Below, piece after piece: positions 40,744 through 50,235 of a stretch of DNA of 64,000 bases (position 1 is the first letter of the stretch; the number at the start of each line of letters is the position of its first letter). Where the stretch lies: the NCBI GenBank assembly GCA_005883585.1, contig VBFD01000109.1, positions 1 through 64,000 of the forward strand, read 5' to 3'. The notes under the pieces were generated by a model, which was not told where the DNA came from, searched no databases, and saw only the letters and a list, made by a program, of their open reading frames with translations. The translations under genes and the position numbers were made by a program. Source of the stretch: UBA10449 sp005883585 (GTDB taxonomy: Bacteria > Chloroflexota > Dormibacteria > Dormibacterales > Dormibacteraceae).

Positions 40744-42099
40744 ATGCTTAAATCGGAAACGCCGACGGTCTCCCTAGTAACCATGCTGGAGGCCACAGAC
40801 GAGCCCGCTGTGGGCGATTTCGTGGCCGATGTCCTGGGGGAATCGGGTTGGCAGATCGAGTCTCTCCGCAAGCGATCGTCGAGGCTCTCCCCACCCGACG
40901 GCTATTGGGCGATGTACGAGATCGCCATTAGAAAGGACGAGCAGGAGCGCTCGCTCAGGCTCGTTGCGCGCGGCGCGTTCAGCCGGGATGCATGGGACGA
41001 GCTCTCGGCCAGGCTCGTTCGGCACACCAATGGCCCATGCGACCCCATCGGTGGCATCGGGTTCCCGCGCCTGTTCCACGAATCCCAGCACGCCTTCTGG
41101 TTCTACCCGTTCGATCCCGCCATGCCCGGCCTCCCGAGCGCGTCAGATCCCGCGACCATGGCCGGTGTCCTGCTCGGGCTCGGCGCGCGAGCACCTCGAG
41201 ACCTGGAGGCGTACCCGCAGATCGAGATCGAGCGCGTGCGCTACACCCCAGAGATCGGCGCCATCCTTCGCTACACGATGCAGACATCGGCCGGACCGCT
41301 GACGGTCTATGGCAAGGTGCAGCCCGGCGATAGGGGATTGCGGGCGCAAAGGATCGTCGAGGGACTCTGGGAGGCGTCCACCGCCCAGCCCCAAGGTCTG
41401 CTGCGCCTGCCCCGACCGCTCGGCTGGATCGAGCAATACGGCCTTCTCCTCGAAGAGTCCATACCCGGCGAGCCCGTGGGCAGCGATCGGATGAGCGAAG
41501 AGTTCCAGAACGCTGGCATTGCGGCCGCGGAAGCGCTGGCGGTCATCCATGAGTCAGGGGTCGAGACCGATATCGAGATCTGGCTCGAGAACGAGCTCGA
41601 CCGGCTCGAGCGCGTCGCCGACCAGTTCGCTTACGTCCACCCCGACGGCCATTTCCTCCTCAGCGACCTCACCACGCACCTTCGCAACCGAGCCCGCATC
41701 TCGATGGATGAAGAGTGGCTGCCCACGCACGGAGACCTCAAGTACGACCAGTTCGTGTATCACGAGGGCACCTTCACGCTTCTCGACTTCGATTACTTCG
41801 CCGTCGCCGAGACGAGCTATGACCTCGGCAAGTACTGCGGCTACCTCGTGCCCTCCGCGCCGGCGTCGTGGGAGGACACCGTTGCCGCTGAACAGATCCG
41901 AGCGCGCTTCCTCCGCCGATACCTCGAGTTGAGGCCGCACGCCACCATTCAGCGTTTTCCAATCTATGAGGCCCTCACCCTCGGCCTGCGCGCGATGACG
42001 TTCATGTGGGCGCAGCGATCGGGATGGCAGCGAATCGCCGAAACGTTTCTCGTCATGGCTCACGAGCGTCTTTACAGCAGGATCCCCGAAACGATCTGA
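40744..42099 (+). CDS. APH/choline-kinase-fold phosphotransferase family protein
   Basis: A 451-residue protein. The C-terminal half has the aminoglycoside phosphotransferase (kinase-like) signature: LPTHGDLKYDQFVYHEGTFTLLDFDYFAVAETSYDLGKYCGYL, where HGDLKYDQ is the Brenner motif and LLDFDY the metal site. The N-terminal part (VADVLGESGWQIESLRKRS) is an added domain seen in actinobacterial relatives, some of which act on sugars. The substrate is not predictable; antibiotic resistance should not be assumed. ATG 40744 is favoured over TTG 40738. Confidence 0.8.
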   Translation: MLKSETPTVSLVTMLEATDEPAVGDFVADVLGESGWQIESLRKRSSRLSPPDGYWAMYEIAIRKDEQERSLRLVARGAFSRDAWDELSARLVRHTNGPCDPIGGIGFPRLFHESQHAFWFYPFDPAMPGLPSASDPATMAGVLLGLGARAPRDLEAYPQIEIERVRYTPEIGAILRYTMQTSAGPLTVYGKVQPGDRGLRAQRIVEGLWEASTAQPQGLLRLPRPLGWIEQYGLLLEESIPGEPVGSDRMSEEFQNAGIAAAEALAVIHESGVETDIEIWLENELDRLERVADQFAYVHPDGHFLLSDLTTHLRNRARISMDEEWLPTHGDLKYDQFVYHEGTFTLLDFDYFAVAETSYDLGKYCGYLVPSAPASWEDTVAAEQIRARFLRRYLELRPHATIQRFPIYEALTLGLRAMTFMWAQRSGWQRIAETFLVMAHERLYSRIPETI

Positions 42100-42212
42100 C
42101 GCGGTTAAGAACGTAAAGGGGTCTCCCAACCGCGTATGCGATCCCTTTTACAAGCTTTTACCCAATAGGCGGCGCGACCACTCGGAGCCCTCCTCAGACT
42201 CAGCCCCTGGCC

Positions 42213-42881
42213 ATGCGGGTTTTCTCGTGGATTGGAGGCATCGTTCTCGTCGCCGTCATCAGCACCGCCACCGCGGCGACGCTGCGCGCACACAACGATG
42301 CTGCACACTCGCTGGTCGCGGCCAAGCCGCCAGTCGCCGCCATCAATGGGACCGTCTACGCCGGCGATCCCCCGCTCGAAAACCACCGGCTGCGGCCAAG
42401 CCCCGATCCATCGCCGACCCCACCGGCCGCGGCAGCCGCACCGCCGCAACAAGCGGCTGGGGCTCCGGCGCCTGCACCCGCCGCTCCGCCTGCGCGACCC
42501 GCGCCACCCGCGATCGTGGTCGGCTCGACCCAACAGGCGCTCATCAATCAAGATCGGGCCGGAAAAGGTCTCGGGCCGCTGACCTGGAGCTCGTGCCTCG
42601 CCAACGTCGCCGGGGCCAACGCATCGCGGCTTGCCCAGCAGGGATGGGTCCCCCCGTACCACACGAACGGACCCACGGTTGACCTCGGCTGCAGGCTTGG
42701 CTCCCAGGCCGGTGAGAACGTCGGTTATTGGACCGGCGGCATCAGCGACGGGCAGCTCAACAGCATGTTCATGAACAGTCCCGAGCACTACGCCAACATC
42801 ATGGGTCCGTACCACTATGTGGCGACCGCCTGGGCGGTGGCTGCAAACGGCTACGCCTACATAGCGGTCGAGTTCAGCTAG
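42213..42881 (+). CDS. Secreted CAP-domain (SCP/PR-1-like) protein
   Basis: An N-terminal signal anchor (VFSWIGGIVLVAVISTATAATL) is followed by a long Pro/Ala-rich linker and a C-terminal CAP domain: STQQALINQDRAGKGLGPLTWSSCLANVA, GENVGYWTGG, LNSMFMNSPEHYANIMGPYHYVATAWAVAANGYAYIAVEF. The two expected histidines and the GENVG motif are recognisable. CAP proteins bind lipids or act extracellularly; the specific role is unknown. It lies before a penicillin-binding protein on the same strand. Confidence 0.85.
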   Translation: MRVFSWIGGIVLVAVISTATAATLRAHNDAAHSLVAAKPPVAAINGTVYAGDPPLENHRLRPSPDPSPTPPAAAAAPPQQAAGAPAPAPAAPPARPAPPAIVVGSTQQALINQDRAGKGLGPLTWSSCLANVAGANASRLAQQGWVPPYHTNGPTVDLGCRLGSQAGENVGYWTGGISDGQLNSMFMNSPEHYANIMGPYHYVATAWAVAANGYAYIAVEFS

Positions 42882-42969
42882 CGAACCGGTCGGCTCCGAG
42901 TAACCGGCTTCAACTCGGCGTTGTCCTCACGAAGCGCGCGTCCGCGCTCAGAAAGGAGGAACGCGAAGG

Positions 42970-45123
42970 GTGGTTCAGAACCCAACCAGCCGCGATCCGC
43001 AACGTTCGGCACCCCACCTCCGCCTCATCGATTGGATGTGGGCCAATCGCGTTTGGATCGCCGGCGTCATCGGGATTCTTTTCATCCTGTCCACGCTTTA
43101 CGTGGTGTGGGCGGTCCAGGCTCTCCCAGACCCGAGCCAGGACGTGCTGGCGGCGGGCGATGTGGTCGTGCTCGACCGCAACGGCCGTCTCATCGAGGAC
43201 TGGAACCCGGCCGGCCACTACCACGTCAACTTCCATCTCAATGAGATGGGGAAGTACGCACCCGCCGCGACCCTCGCGGCCGAGGACCGCAACTTCTATC
43301 ACCACGGCGCGATCGACGTCGGCTCAACGGCCCGCGCGCTGTGGGTCGACGTCACACATCTCGGCCTGAACGAGGGCGGCAGCACCATCACGCAGCAGCT
43401 GGTGAAGATCCAGCTGCTGACGCCGACGAAGTCGGTCACGCGCAAGATCCACGAGATGGTGCTCGCCATCGCGCTCGAAGAGCGCTTCTCGAAGGACCAG
43501 ATCCTCACGATGTATTTGAACCGCGTCTATTACGGGCACGGCGCGTATGGGATCGGCGCCGCTTCGCGCACCTATTTCACCAAGGACTCCAAAGACCTCA
43601 CGCCCGCGCAGGCCGCATTCCTCGCCGGCCTAATACAGGCGCCGGCGGCGTACGACCCCGTCGTCCATTACGAGCTCGCCCGCGAGCGCGAGCGGTACGT
43701 CCTCGACGGCATGGTGACAACCGGCGCCCTATCACAGGACGAGGCGGACGCGGCGTTTGAGGAGGACATCAAGTCCGAGCTGAAGATTCAGCCCACCGCG
43801 CGTCAGAGCAAGGCACCGCATTTCGTCGACTACGTACTCACCTCGTTGGAAAAGACGTTTGGCTCGGCGGCGGTCCAGCAGGGCGGCATCGTCGTCCGCA
43901 CCACTCTCGACCTCGACCTGCAGCAGGCCGCGCAGGCTGCCGTCACCAACGGCGTCCATGACCTGGCGTGGGCGAACATCAACAACTCCGCGCTGCTGGC
44001 GGCAAACCCCAAGAACGGCGAGATCCTGGCCTGGGTCGGCTCAGCTGACTACGGCAACGATTCGATCGCGGGTCAGTACGACGTCGTGCTGGCGGAGCGT
44101 CAGCCCGGTTCGTCGTTCAAGCCCTATGTCTACGAAGCGGCGCTGCGCGATCACAAGATCACGCTCGCCACGACCCTCAACGACACCACGCAAAGCTTCA
44201 ACGGCTACATCCCGCACGACTTCGACAATGGCGGCATGGGCATGATCAGCGCGCGCACAGCGCTGGTGTTCTCGCGCAACATCCCCGCCGTCGAGGTCGC
44301 ACAGATGGAGGGGATGAGCAACGTGATCGCGCTCGCACACCAGATGGGGATCAACAGCCACCTCGACCCCGGCCTCGCTACCGCGATCGGCGGCAGCGAC
44401 GTCACCCTACTCGAGCACGTGCAGGGTTACGAGGTCTTTGCCAACCAGGGCCAGAAACAGACGCTGAACGTCATCAAGTCGATCGACGACGCCACCGGCA
44501 AGACGGTCTACACACACGACATCGGCGGCGGTCAGAGCGTGCTCAGTCCTGCCGAGTCCTACCTGATCACTGACGTGCTCAAGCAGTACCAGTACCAGTG
44601 GGGCTTCGGCTGGAATCGCCAGATGTCGAGCAAGACAGGCACCAGCGACAACGGCCACGGCCAGATTCCCGACTCGTGGATCATGGCCTACAACCCGGAC
44701 ATCGTGGTTGGTGTCTGGGTCGGCAACACCGCTCCCAACGGAGGCGGTGGGACGATCCGCGCTTTCGGCGAAAGCGTGGCCCAGACCATCATGCGGCGCT
44801 TCGTCAACGCCCTTCCGCGCAGCATGCGTGACTGGTACACAACGCCCTCCGGGATCGTGCACGGTGCGTGCGATTCGCAAGAGATCTTCCTGAACGGCAC
44901 GCAGGGCGGACCCTGCCCGTCGCCGAGCCCTTGCCCCAGCAACTCCCCGAGCGCGTCGCCCGGAGCGTCACCAAGCGCTTGCCCGAGCAGCTCCCCGAGC
45001 GCGTCGCCCAGCGCATCACCGAGCGCGAGCCCGTCCGCCCAGCCGAGCCCATCGCCGCAGCCGACGCCGTCGCCGACCCCGCCGCCGCCCACCAGCCCGT
45101 CACCCGGCCCGACACCTACGTAG
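42970..45123 (+). CDS. Class A penicillin-binding protein (transglycosylase/transpeptidase)
   Basis: Bifunctional peptidoglycan synthase. A single N-terminal membrane helix (IAGVIGILFILSTLYVVW) is followed by a GT51 transglycosylase domain (AAEDRNFYHHGAIDVGS, GGSTITQQLVK, EMYLNR-like MYLNRVYYGHGAYGIG) and a transpeptidase domain with PGSSFKP (active-site Ser), SRN and SSKTGTSD. The last 60 residues are a Pro/Ser-rich wall-spanning tail (SPSASPSASPS). GTG 42970 has AAAGGAGG upstream. It is followed with no gap by otsA. A second paralogue lies at 50210. Confidence 0.93.
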   Translation: MVQNPTSRDPQRSAPHLRLIDWMWANRVWIAGVIGILFILSTLYVVWAVQALPDPSQDVLAAGDVVVLDRNGRLIEDWNPAGHYHVNFHLNEMGKYAPAATLAAEDRNFYHHGAIDVGSTARALWVDVTHLGLNEGGSTITQQLVKIQLLTPTKSVTRKIHEMVLAIALEERFSKDQILTMYLNRVYYGHGAYGIGAASRTYFTKDSKDLTPAQAAFLAGLIQAPAAYDPVVHYELARERERYVLDGMVTTGALSQDEADAAFEEDIKSELKIQPTARQSKAPHFVDYVLTSLEKTFGSAAVQQGGIVVRTTLDLDLQQAAQAAVTNGVHDLAWANINNSALLAANPKNGEILAWVGSADYGNDSIAGQYDVVLAERQPGSSFKPYVYEAALRDHKITLATTLNDTTQSFNGYIPHDFDNGGMGMISARTALVFSRNIPAVEVAQMEGMSNVIALAHQMGINSHLDPGLATAIGGSDVTLLEHVQGYEVFANQGQKQTLNVIKSIDDATGKTVYTHDIGGGQSVLSPAESYLITDVLKQYQYQWGFGWNRQMSSKTGTSDNGHGQIPDSWIMAYNPDIVVGVWVGNTAPNGGGGTIRAFGESVAQTIMRRFVNALPRSMRDWYTTPSGIVHGACDSQEIFLNGTQGGPCPSPSPCPSNSPSASPGASPSACPSSSPSASPSASPSASPSAQPSPSPQPTPSPTPPPPTSPSPGPTPT

Positions 45124-46677
45124 ATGCTCGAGCTTGGGGCGGACAGCCCTTTCATGAGAAGTGTGGAGCGCCGCCGGCCCGGCGGCTCGATGCGCGCGTA
45201 CGTGTCGCGCACGCTGCCCCACCACTCCGCGATAGTCGTCAGCAACCGGGCGCCGCATGAGCCGCGACCCGAAGGCGGCTTCGCTCGCGGGGCAGGCGGT
45301 GTCGTCACGGCGCTGCTGACGCTGGCCGAGGTGACGGCCGCGGACTGGGTGTGCTGCGCACGCACCGATTCCGAACGAAAGCTGGTCGAGACGCAGGGCG
45401 ACGCGTGGACCGCTCCTTTGATTCGGTCCCACACCCGCCTCCACTACGTGATGCCGACACGCGAGCAGTACGACCAGTACTACTCGGTGATGGCGAACCC
45501 GGTGCTTTGGTTCGTCCAGCACTACCTCTGGGACCTGGCGCAGCAGCCGATCATCAACGGCCGGATCCATCGGGCGTGGAAGGACGGATACGTCGAGGTC
45601 AACCGTCAGGTCGCGCAGAAGGTGGTCGACGTCGGACGCCGGCTGCCGTACCGGCCATTGGTACTCGTCCACGACTACCAGCTCTATCTGGTGCCCAAGA
45701 TCGTCCGCGAGCAGCTCCCCGGAGCGATCATCCAGCACTTCATCCACATCCCATGGCCGACTCCGCAGTACTGGAAGGTGCTGCCCAAAGAGATGCGGTC
45801 CGCGATCCTCGAGGGCTTGCTGGGGTGCGACATCGTGGGCTTTCAGTCGAGCCTGGACGTGCGCAACTTCCTGATGACCTGCGAAGAGAATGCGGGCCTG
45901 CAGGTGGACGAACGAGAAAAGGCCGTGCTGATCGACGGCAGGGTCGTTTATGCGCGGGCGTACCCCATCTCCATCGATGTGGCCTCGACCACGAGGCTGG
46001 CGTTCTCGCACGGCGTGATGGTGGAGGAGCGCAGGCTCCGCGACTGGCGCCCCCAGCGGCTCATCGTCCGCATCGATCGAATCGACCCATCGAAGAACAT
46101 CGTTCGAGGCTTCCTCGCCTACGAGAAGCTCATCAACCAGCGGCCGGAGTTGCAGGGTCAGGTGCAGTTCTGGGCTTTCCTGCAGCCATCGCGGCTGGAC
46201 GTCGCCGCGTACCGGGCTTACCTCCGCCGCGTGCGGCAGGTCGCGGCGCGCATCAACAGCCAGTACGGCCGTACCGGCTGGATGCCGATCCGCCTCGAGT
46301 TCGGCGAAAACATTCGGAAGGCGATGGCGGCGCTACGCAACTTCGACGTCCTCCTGGTCAATCCCGTGTACGACGGCTTGAACCTCGTCGTCAAAGAGGG
46401 CGCCGTGGTCAATCGGTCCGAGGGGATGATCGTTCTCTCTGAAAATGCGGGCGCGCACGAGGAGCTCCAGCCGCATGTGATCTCGATCAACCCGTTCGAC
46501 ATCGAAGCCACGGCCGACGCGATCTATCAGGGCTTGACGATGAGCGCGGAGGAGCGCCGGAAACGGAACGAGGCGGCGCGCGACGTAGTACGCACCAATG
46601 ACATCTCACGCTGGATCACGCGCCAGGTCCAGGACATCCGCGATCTCGTGGCTGTTCCCGGCCTCCGTGCGGGCTGA
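45124..46677 (+). CDS. otsA: Trehalose-6-phosphate synthase
   Basis: GT20 enzyme that makes trehalose-6-phosphate from UDP- or GDP-glucose and glucose-6-phosphate. Motifs are VSNRAP, the GGVVTAL loop, VLVHDYQLYLVPKIVR, HFIHIPWPTPQYWK and the donor site VRIDRIDPSKNIVRGF. The acceptor/nucleotide region is NPVYDGLNLVVKEGAVVN, with SENAGAHEEL. It is 517 residues long. The ATG immediately follows the PBP stop. No otsB phosphatase is seen alongside, so dephosphorylation must be encoded elsewhere. It probably supports desiccation or osmotic tolerance. Confidence 0.92.
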   Translation: MLELGADSPFMRSVERRRPGGSMRAYVSRTLPHHSAIVVSNRAPHEPRPEGGFARGAGGVVTALLTLAEVTAADWVCCARTDSERKLVETQGDAWTAPLIRSHTRLHYVMPTREQYDQYYSVMANPVLWFVQHYLWDLAQQPIINGRIHRAWKDGYVEVNRQVAQKVVDVGRRLPYRPLVLVHDYQLYLVPKIVREQLPGAIIQHFIHIPWPTPQYWKVLPKEMRSAILEGLLGCDIVGFQSSLDVRNFLMTCEENAGLQVDEREKAVLIDGRVVYARAYPISIDVASTTRLAFSHGVMVEERRLRDWRPQRLIVRIDRIDPSKNIVRGFLAYEKLINQRPELQGQVQFWAFLQPSRLDVAAYRAYLRRVRQVAARINSQYGRTGWMPIRLEFGENIRKAMAALRNFDVLLVNPVYDGLNLVVKEGAVVNRSEGMIVLSENAGAHEELQPHVISINPFDIEATADAIYQGLTMSAEERRKRNEAARDVVRTNDISRWITRQVQDIRDLVAVPGLRAG

Positions 46678-46756
46678 AATCAGGTCCGAGTGATCGGGGC
46701 GAGCCGCGCGTTTACTTTTCTAGATCTTCCTTCGTACTCGAAAGAGGGGGTGTGCC

Positions 46757-47221
46757 ATGGAGCACAAAGAAACGAACTTCGTACGCGATGAAGCATCAGG
46801 GTCCGTACGGGAAGAATCGACTGTGGTCAACGAGACTGGCGCGACGCCGGTCCGAGAGGCGTCCGTTGTCAAGAGCTCGACTCCCGCGCGGAGAGCGATG
46901 GAGGTCATCTACCTCTTGTTCGGCATCATCGACGCGCTCTTGCTGATCCGGTTGGTGCTCAAGCTGCTGGGAGCGAACGCGCACGCGGGCTTCGCGAGCT
47001 TCACCTACGGATTGACGGACTTCTTCCTCGCCCCGTTCCACGGTCTGCTGCCGACCATCGTCAGTGGGAAATCGGTGCTCGAACTGTCCGTGGTATTCGC
47101 GATCCTCATCTACTCGCTGGTCGCGCTCGGCCTCGTGCGGCTGGTTGCGATCACGCTCTCTCGCAGCGTCATGGTCTCGCAGCACAGCCGATCGGAGGGC
47201 CTCAAGCCCCGTTCCGAGTAA
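46757..47221 (+). CDS. YggT-like membrane protein
   Basis: A 154-residue protein. A charged, Ser/Thr-rich N-terminus of about 45 residues is followed by VIYLLFGIIDALLLIRLVLKLLGAN and a second helix (VVFAILIYSLVALGLVRLVAI). Between them lies FTYGLTDFFLAPFHGLLP, the loop pattern of the YggT family. The C-terminus is basic and polar. It may take part in envelope organisation or stress; the role is unproven. ATG 46757 is preceded by a GGGGG-containing site. Confidence 0.75.
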   Translation: MEHKETNFVRDEASGSVREESTVVNETGATPVREASVVKSSTPARRAMEVIYLLFGIIDALLLIRLVLKLLGANAHAGFASFTYGLTDFFLAPFHGLLPTIVSGKSVLELSVVFAILIYSLVALGLVRLVAITLSRSVMVSQHSRSEGLKPRSE

Positions 47222-47285
47222 ACGCCGTCCTCGTTGTGTAGGAGCTGCCGCTCGCATAGGAGGGACCGTAGGTTCCTCTTAGCAC

Positions 47286-49007
47286 TCAGGGAAACCAGAG
47301 CGGCAGCTTCGCCAACGCCTGGTCGTGGTCGACGTCGGGATTCGCGCCCGAGCTCAGCTCGTACTGCCAGGCGACCATGTTGCCCGCGCATCCGACCTGG
47401 TTCGGCATCCACTGCGGCGATCGCGCCTTCGTGTAGCTGCCCAGCAGCGACGGCTCGAATGACCACAGATATGAGCGGGTGGCGACTTCGGGACGATCGT
47501 CGACGGCCGCACACCACGCCTGGCCGAACGTGCTCGGTGCTGTCCCGTCGCCATAGTAGCCGGGCGAGTAGCCCGCTTCGGAGACGCCGTCGTACCAGCC
47601 CTCGACGAACGGGCCGTCTATAGCGCCGGAGCACCATGGGCCGGGAGGCTCGACGTCGATCACGAGAACGGTGCCTCTGGGGATGCCGAGGCGCACCGCT
47701 GCCGAGGTCGCTTCCGATGCATAGCTCGTGCCGGTGTCGTAGCCGGCTACAGCCGAGCAGTCGTAGTGGTTGAAGATGGGCAGGATGCCCATGTGCCGGT
47801 TCGCCGCGGCCGCCACCTCCGCGTCACTGATGCCAGGGCAGTTAGGCGTGTTGGTGAGGTAGCGGCCCCAGAAGTCCGGCCTGCCGAGGATCGAGTTCAC
47901 CTGCGGGTAGAGTCCGCTCGATGCGGCGGCATCACCCGTGAAAGCCTTGCAGGAGTCAACGCCCCAAAGGAGTCGATTGGGTTGCACCGCGGCCGACCGC
48001 ACCTGGACGTTGACCAGAGGCGCTCGTTCGATCACGGAATGCAGCAGCTGGCCCGCGGTCGTGGACGCATCGGATGGTGCGGGAGCGGCGCCGATGACCG
48101 CCGAGAAGAATGGGGTGGGGCCGGCGCCGAGCGTCACCTGCGCGTTGCAAACACGGCCGGACTTGCATGGTTGGTCGAGGAGCCTGCCGTTTTGATCGAG
48201 GATGCCCAGGCTCCACGGCGTGTCAGTGAGATCGGCGTTGGTAACCGCCGTGAGGTTGACCGTGCCCCCTTCCTGCGCCAGCGTCGTGTTCGCCGCGAGC
48301 AGCACGGACAGCCACGTCGGTGACACGGTGTTGGAAGCGGCGTCCGCGATGGATGCCGGGGCACTCGAGCCCAGGCGAGCAATGTACGCGGTGATATCGT
48401 GCGCACCGCCCGCCGGTTCGCTCAGCATCGTGCTGCAAGTTGTGCCGGTGCTGCAGAACGTCAACGTCTTGCCGGTGGTCGCGTCCCAGAACACCAGCGC
48501 TCGTCCGATCGCGCTGACGTCGACCGATGCGGACGCGGTGAGCTTCAAAGGCTTGCCCACGCCGACGGCGGCAGGCACATCGGTTTTGATGGTGACTCCG
48601 AGCCCTGATGGGCCTGAGCGCGGCGATGATGTGTCGCCAGATCCGCTCAGCGGGTTCGTGAGCGAAAGGGATTTCGCCGGCACGCTCGGCGATACAGGCG
48701 GCAGACCTGGAGAGGCCGCCGCGGGCGCTGATACATCGCACGCGGCGCCCGGTCCGGAGAAGGGACACAGCTGGCTGCCAGGCGGCACGCTCAGCGCCGG
48801 TGCTTCGTCGCCGGCGCCCTTCGGGTCTGATGGCCCGCGCGTGGCGGGTGCAAGGGCAAGGCTGCTCGCGGGTGGGGCCGCGGCGAGGCCGATGACGCTC
48901 ACATGCAGGAATGCGGCGACCAGGACGAGCGGCAGGTACCCCGTTCGAAAGCACAGCAGGCGACGACCGATCCGGCGCGGTAAGTTCAGGAACCCCTCCT
49001 CGGTCAC
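47286..49007 (-). CDS. Secreted DUF1906 glycoside-hydrolase-like protein with Ig-like region
   Basis: Signal peptide (GYLPLVLVAAFLHVSVIGLAA), then a Pro/Ser-rich linker and an Ig-like region (about 150-310, with a GTTCSTML cysteine). A C-terminal DUF1906 (Rv2525c-like, GH25-related) barrel follows: WGVDSCKAF, DFWGRYLTNTPNC, ILPIFNHYD, GIPRGTVLVIDVEPPG, SEAGYSPGYYGDG, VAWQYELSSGANPDVDHDQA. The catalytic acidic residues of the barrel strands are present (DVEP). It probably acts on, or binds, cell-wall glycan. Confidence 0.82.
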   Translation of the reverse strand: MTEEGFLNLPRRIGRRLLCFRTGYLPLVLVAAFLHVSVIGLAAAPPASSLALAPATRGPSDPKGAGDEAPALSVPPGSQLCPFSGPGAACDVSAPAAASPGLPPVSPSVPAKSLSLTNPLSGSGDTSSPRSGPSGLGVTIKTDVPAAVGVGKPLKLTASASVDVSAIGRALVFWDATTGKTLTFCSTGTTCSTMLSEPAGGAHDITAYIARLGSSAPASIADAASNTVSPTWLSVLLAANTTLAQEGGTVNLTAVTNADLTDTPWSLGILDQNGRLLDQPCKSGRVCNAQVTLGAGPTPFFSAVIGAAPAPSDASTTAGQLLHSVIERAPLVNVQVRSAAVQPNRLLWGVDSCKAFTGDAAASSGLYPQVNSILGRPDFWGRYLTNTPNCPGISDAEVAAAANRHMGILPIFNHYDCSAVAGYDTGTSYASEATSAAVRLGIPRGTVLVIDVEPPGPWCSGAIDGPFVEGWYDGVSEAGYSPGYYGDGTAPSTFGQAWCAAVDDRPEVATRSYLWSFEPSLLGSYTKARSPQWMPNQVGCAGNMVAWQYELSSGANPDVDHDQALAKLPLWFP

Positions 49008-49119
49008 GAGCCCTCAGGCGGCGCGCGCGCGCGCCCGGCGCTGCGGGTGACTGGAGTAGGGAAGTTACCTGCGCGTGGGCGAGATCTCAGCGGCGATAGC
49101 GTTAATTAGCCTCAACAGT

Positions 49120-49148
49120 TGTCAAGTGGTCCGAAATGTGATCGGACC
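49120..49148. promoter_or_regulatory. Consensus -35 box and inverted repeat upstream of the DUF1906 gene
   Basis: On the minus strand TTGACA (49125-49120) is followed by AT-rich TAATTA, a plausible promoter for the gene starting at 49007. Beside it lies GGTCCGA/TCGGACC (49128-49134 with 49142-49148), a 7-bp inverted repeat with a 7-base spacer, which could be a repressor site. Confidence 0.4.
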
Positions 49149-49167
49149 GGCCCATTTTGGTGGCCTT

Positions 49168-49383
49168 TTAAGAGCCGGAGGCCGCACCCAGGACGTTGCC
49201 GTACATCAGCCCCAGAGCCAGGAGGCCTAGCAAGCACAGCAGTACGAGCAGAGATGTTCGAGCGTAGGCGTCGATCACGGCATCATCCGTCTCGGACCCA
49301 GCCACGGTTGCGTGCCGGCTGACGCTGGCAGCCCGCAGGGCAAGCCCCACGGTGACGATCAAGATGACGACCAGAGTCCCCAT
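49168..49383 (-). CDS. Small two-helix membrane protein
   Basis: A 71-residue protein with hydrophobic segments at about 3-18 and 44-63, separated by a charged loop with acidic residues (GSETDDAVIDAY). The ATG at 49383 has AAGGAG seven bases upstream. No family is recognised. It lies in the gap between two envelope genes. Confidence 0.6.
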   Translation of the reverse strand: MGTLVVILIVTVGLALRAASVSRHATVAGSETDDAVIDAYARTSLLVLLCLLGLLALGLMYGNVLGAASGS

Positions 49384-49515
49384 CAAGCTCCTTTCTGTTG
49401 CGGCGAGGCTTCTGAGCGGGTCAGAAGCCACGCCATCAAATACAACGTCTAAAGCCGAGTAATCACCTTTGTTTCCGGTCTTTCTCGGGGGCCGTCGGCA
49501 ACCCCCAATACTCGG

Positions 49516-50235
49516 ATGTACGACCGCGTTTCCAATTCGATGGGGTCTGTGATGACGTTGCAGTTTTCCGTGGCGGCATTCGCGGGTATGGCCGCCGCGA
49601 TGGTCGTGCCGTCGGTCCGGCACACCGTGCCTCGCTGGGTGGAAGCACCGATCTGGCTCGGCCTCATCATCACCAGCTGGCTGGCCATCACCAACGTCCA
49701 GCAAGCCAACACGCGCTATCTCACGGAGTCGGCCGCGTGGGGCGCGGACCAGATCGTGAACACTTCGTTCGGTCTCATGCTGGCGGCCTTCTTCGCCTGG
49801 ATGGCCGAGCACAGATATGTGATCGCAAACGCGGTCGTCACCCTGGCCGGAGCGGACATCCTCGCGATTGCCATCGTGTGGTCTTACCGGCGCGCACAAG
49901 AAGAGCAGCCACGGATCATGCTCGGCGACTGGTTCGAAGTGCCTCTTCAGCGCACGCCCGCCACGGACCGCGTTGCGGTGCCGTACGCATTGGACGAGTT
50001 GAACCGGCGAGCTGAGCGTGCTGCGGTCAAGCTCGGAGCGGCGGCCGTCGCCTGGCTCGTCCCAATCATCACTGCGCGATATAGACAGGCCGAAACCAAC
50101 GCGCACGTGGTCGACATCCGCGCATTGCTGAGCGCGCAGTCGATCGGTTGGTATGGGCCGATCGTGCTCGCGCCCGAGGGTCACGGTTCGATTCGCGAAT
50201 ACGGTGAGAATGAATCGGATCGCTTGGCCTCGTAG
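49516..50235 (+). CDS. Polytopic membrane protein of unknown function
   Basis: A 239-residue protein with about four hydrophobic segments in the first 130 residues (LQFSVAAFAGMAAAMVVP, PIWLGLIITSWLAI, SFGLMLAAFFAW, ITLAGADILAIAIVW). A mixed cytoplasmic or exported C-terminal region follows, with one further hydrophobic stretch (AAAVAWLVPIIT). The start may be ATG 49516 or 49552. It overlaps the next PBP gene by 26 bases on the same strand, so the two are probably co-expressed. Confidence 0.6.
   Translation: MYDRVSNSMGSVMTLQFSVAAFAGMAAAMVVPSVRHTVPRWVEAPIWLGLIITSWLAITNVQQANTRYLTESAAWGADQIVNTSFGLMLAAFFAWMAEHRYVIANAVVTLAGADILAIAIVWSYRRAQEEQPRIMLGDWFEVPLQRTPATDRVAVPYALDELNRRAERAAVKLGAAAVAWLVPIITARYRQAETNAHVVDIRALLSAQSIGWYGPIVLAPEGHGSIREYGENESDRLAS

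Noticed and set aside
40744..42099. Reading the APH-fold protein as an aminoglycoside resistance enzyme
   Set aside because: Only the general kinase fold is visible, with an added N-terminal domain; no substrate-specific motif supports antibiotic modification.
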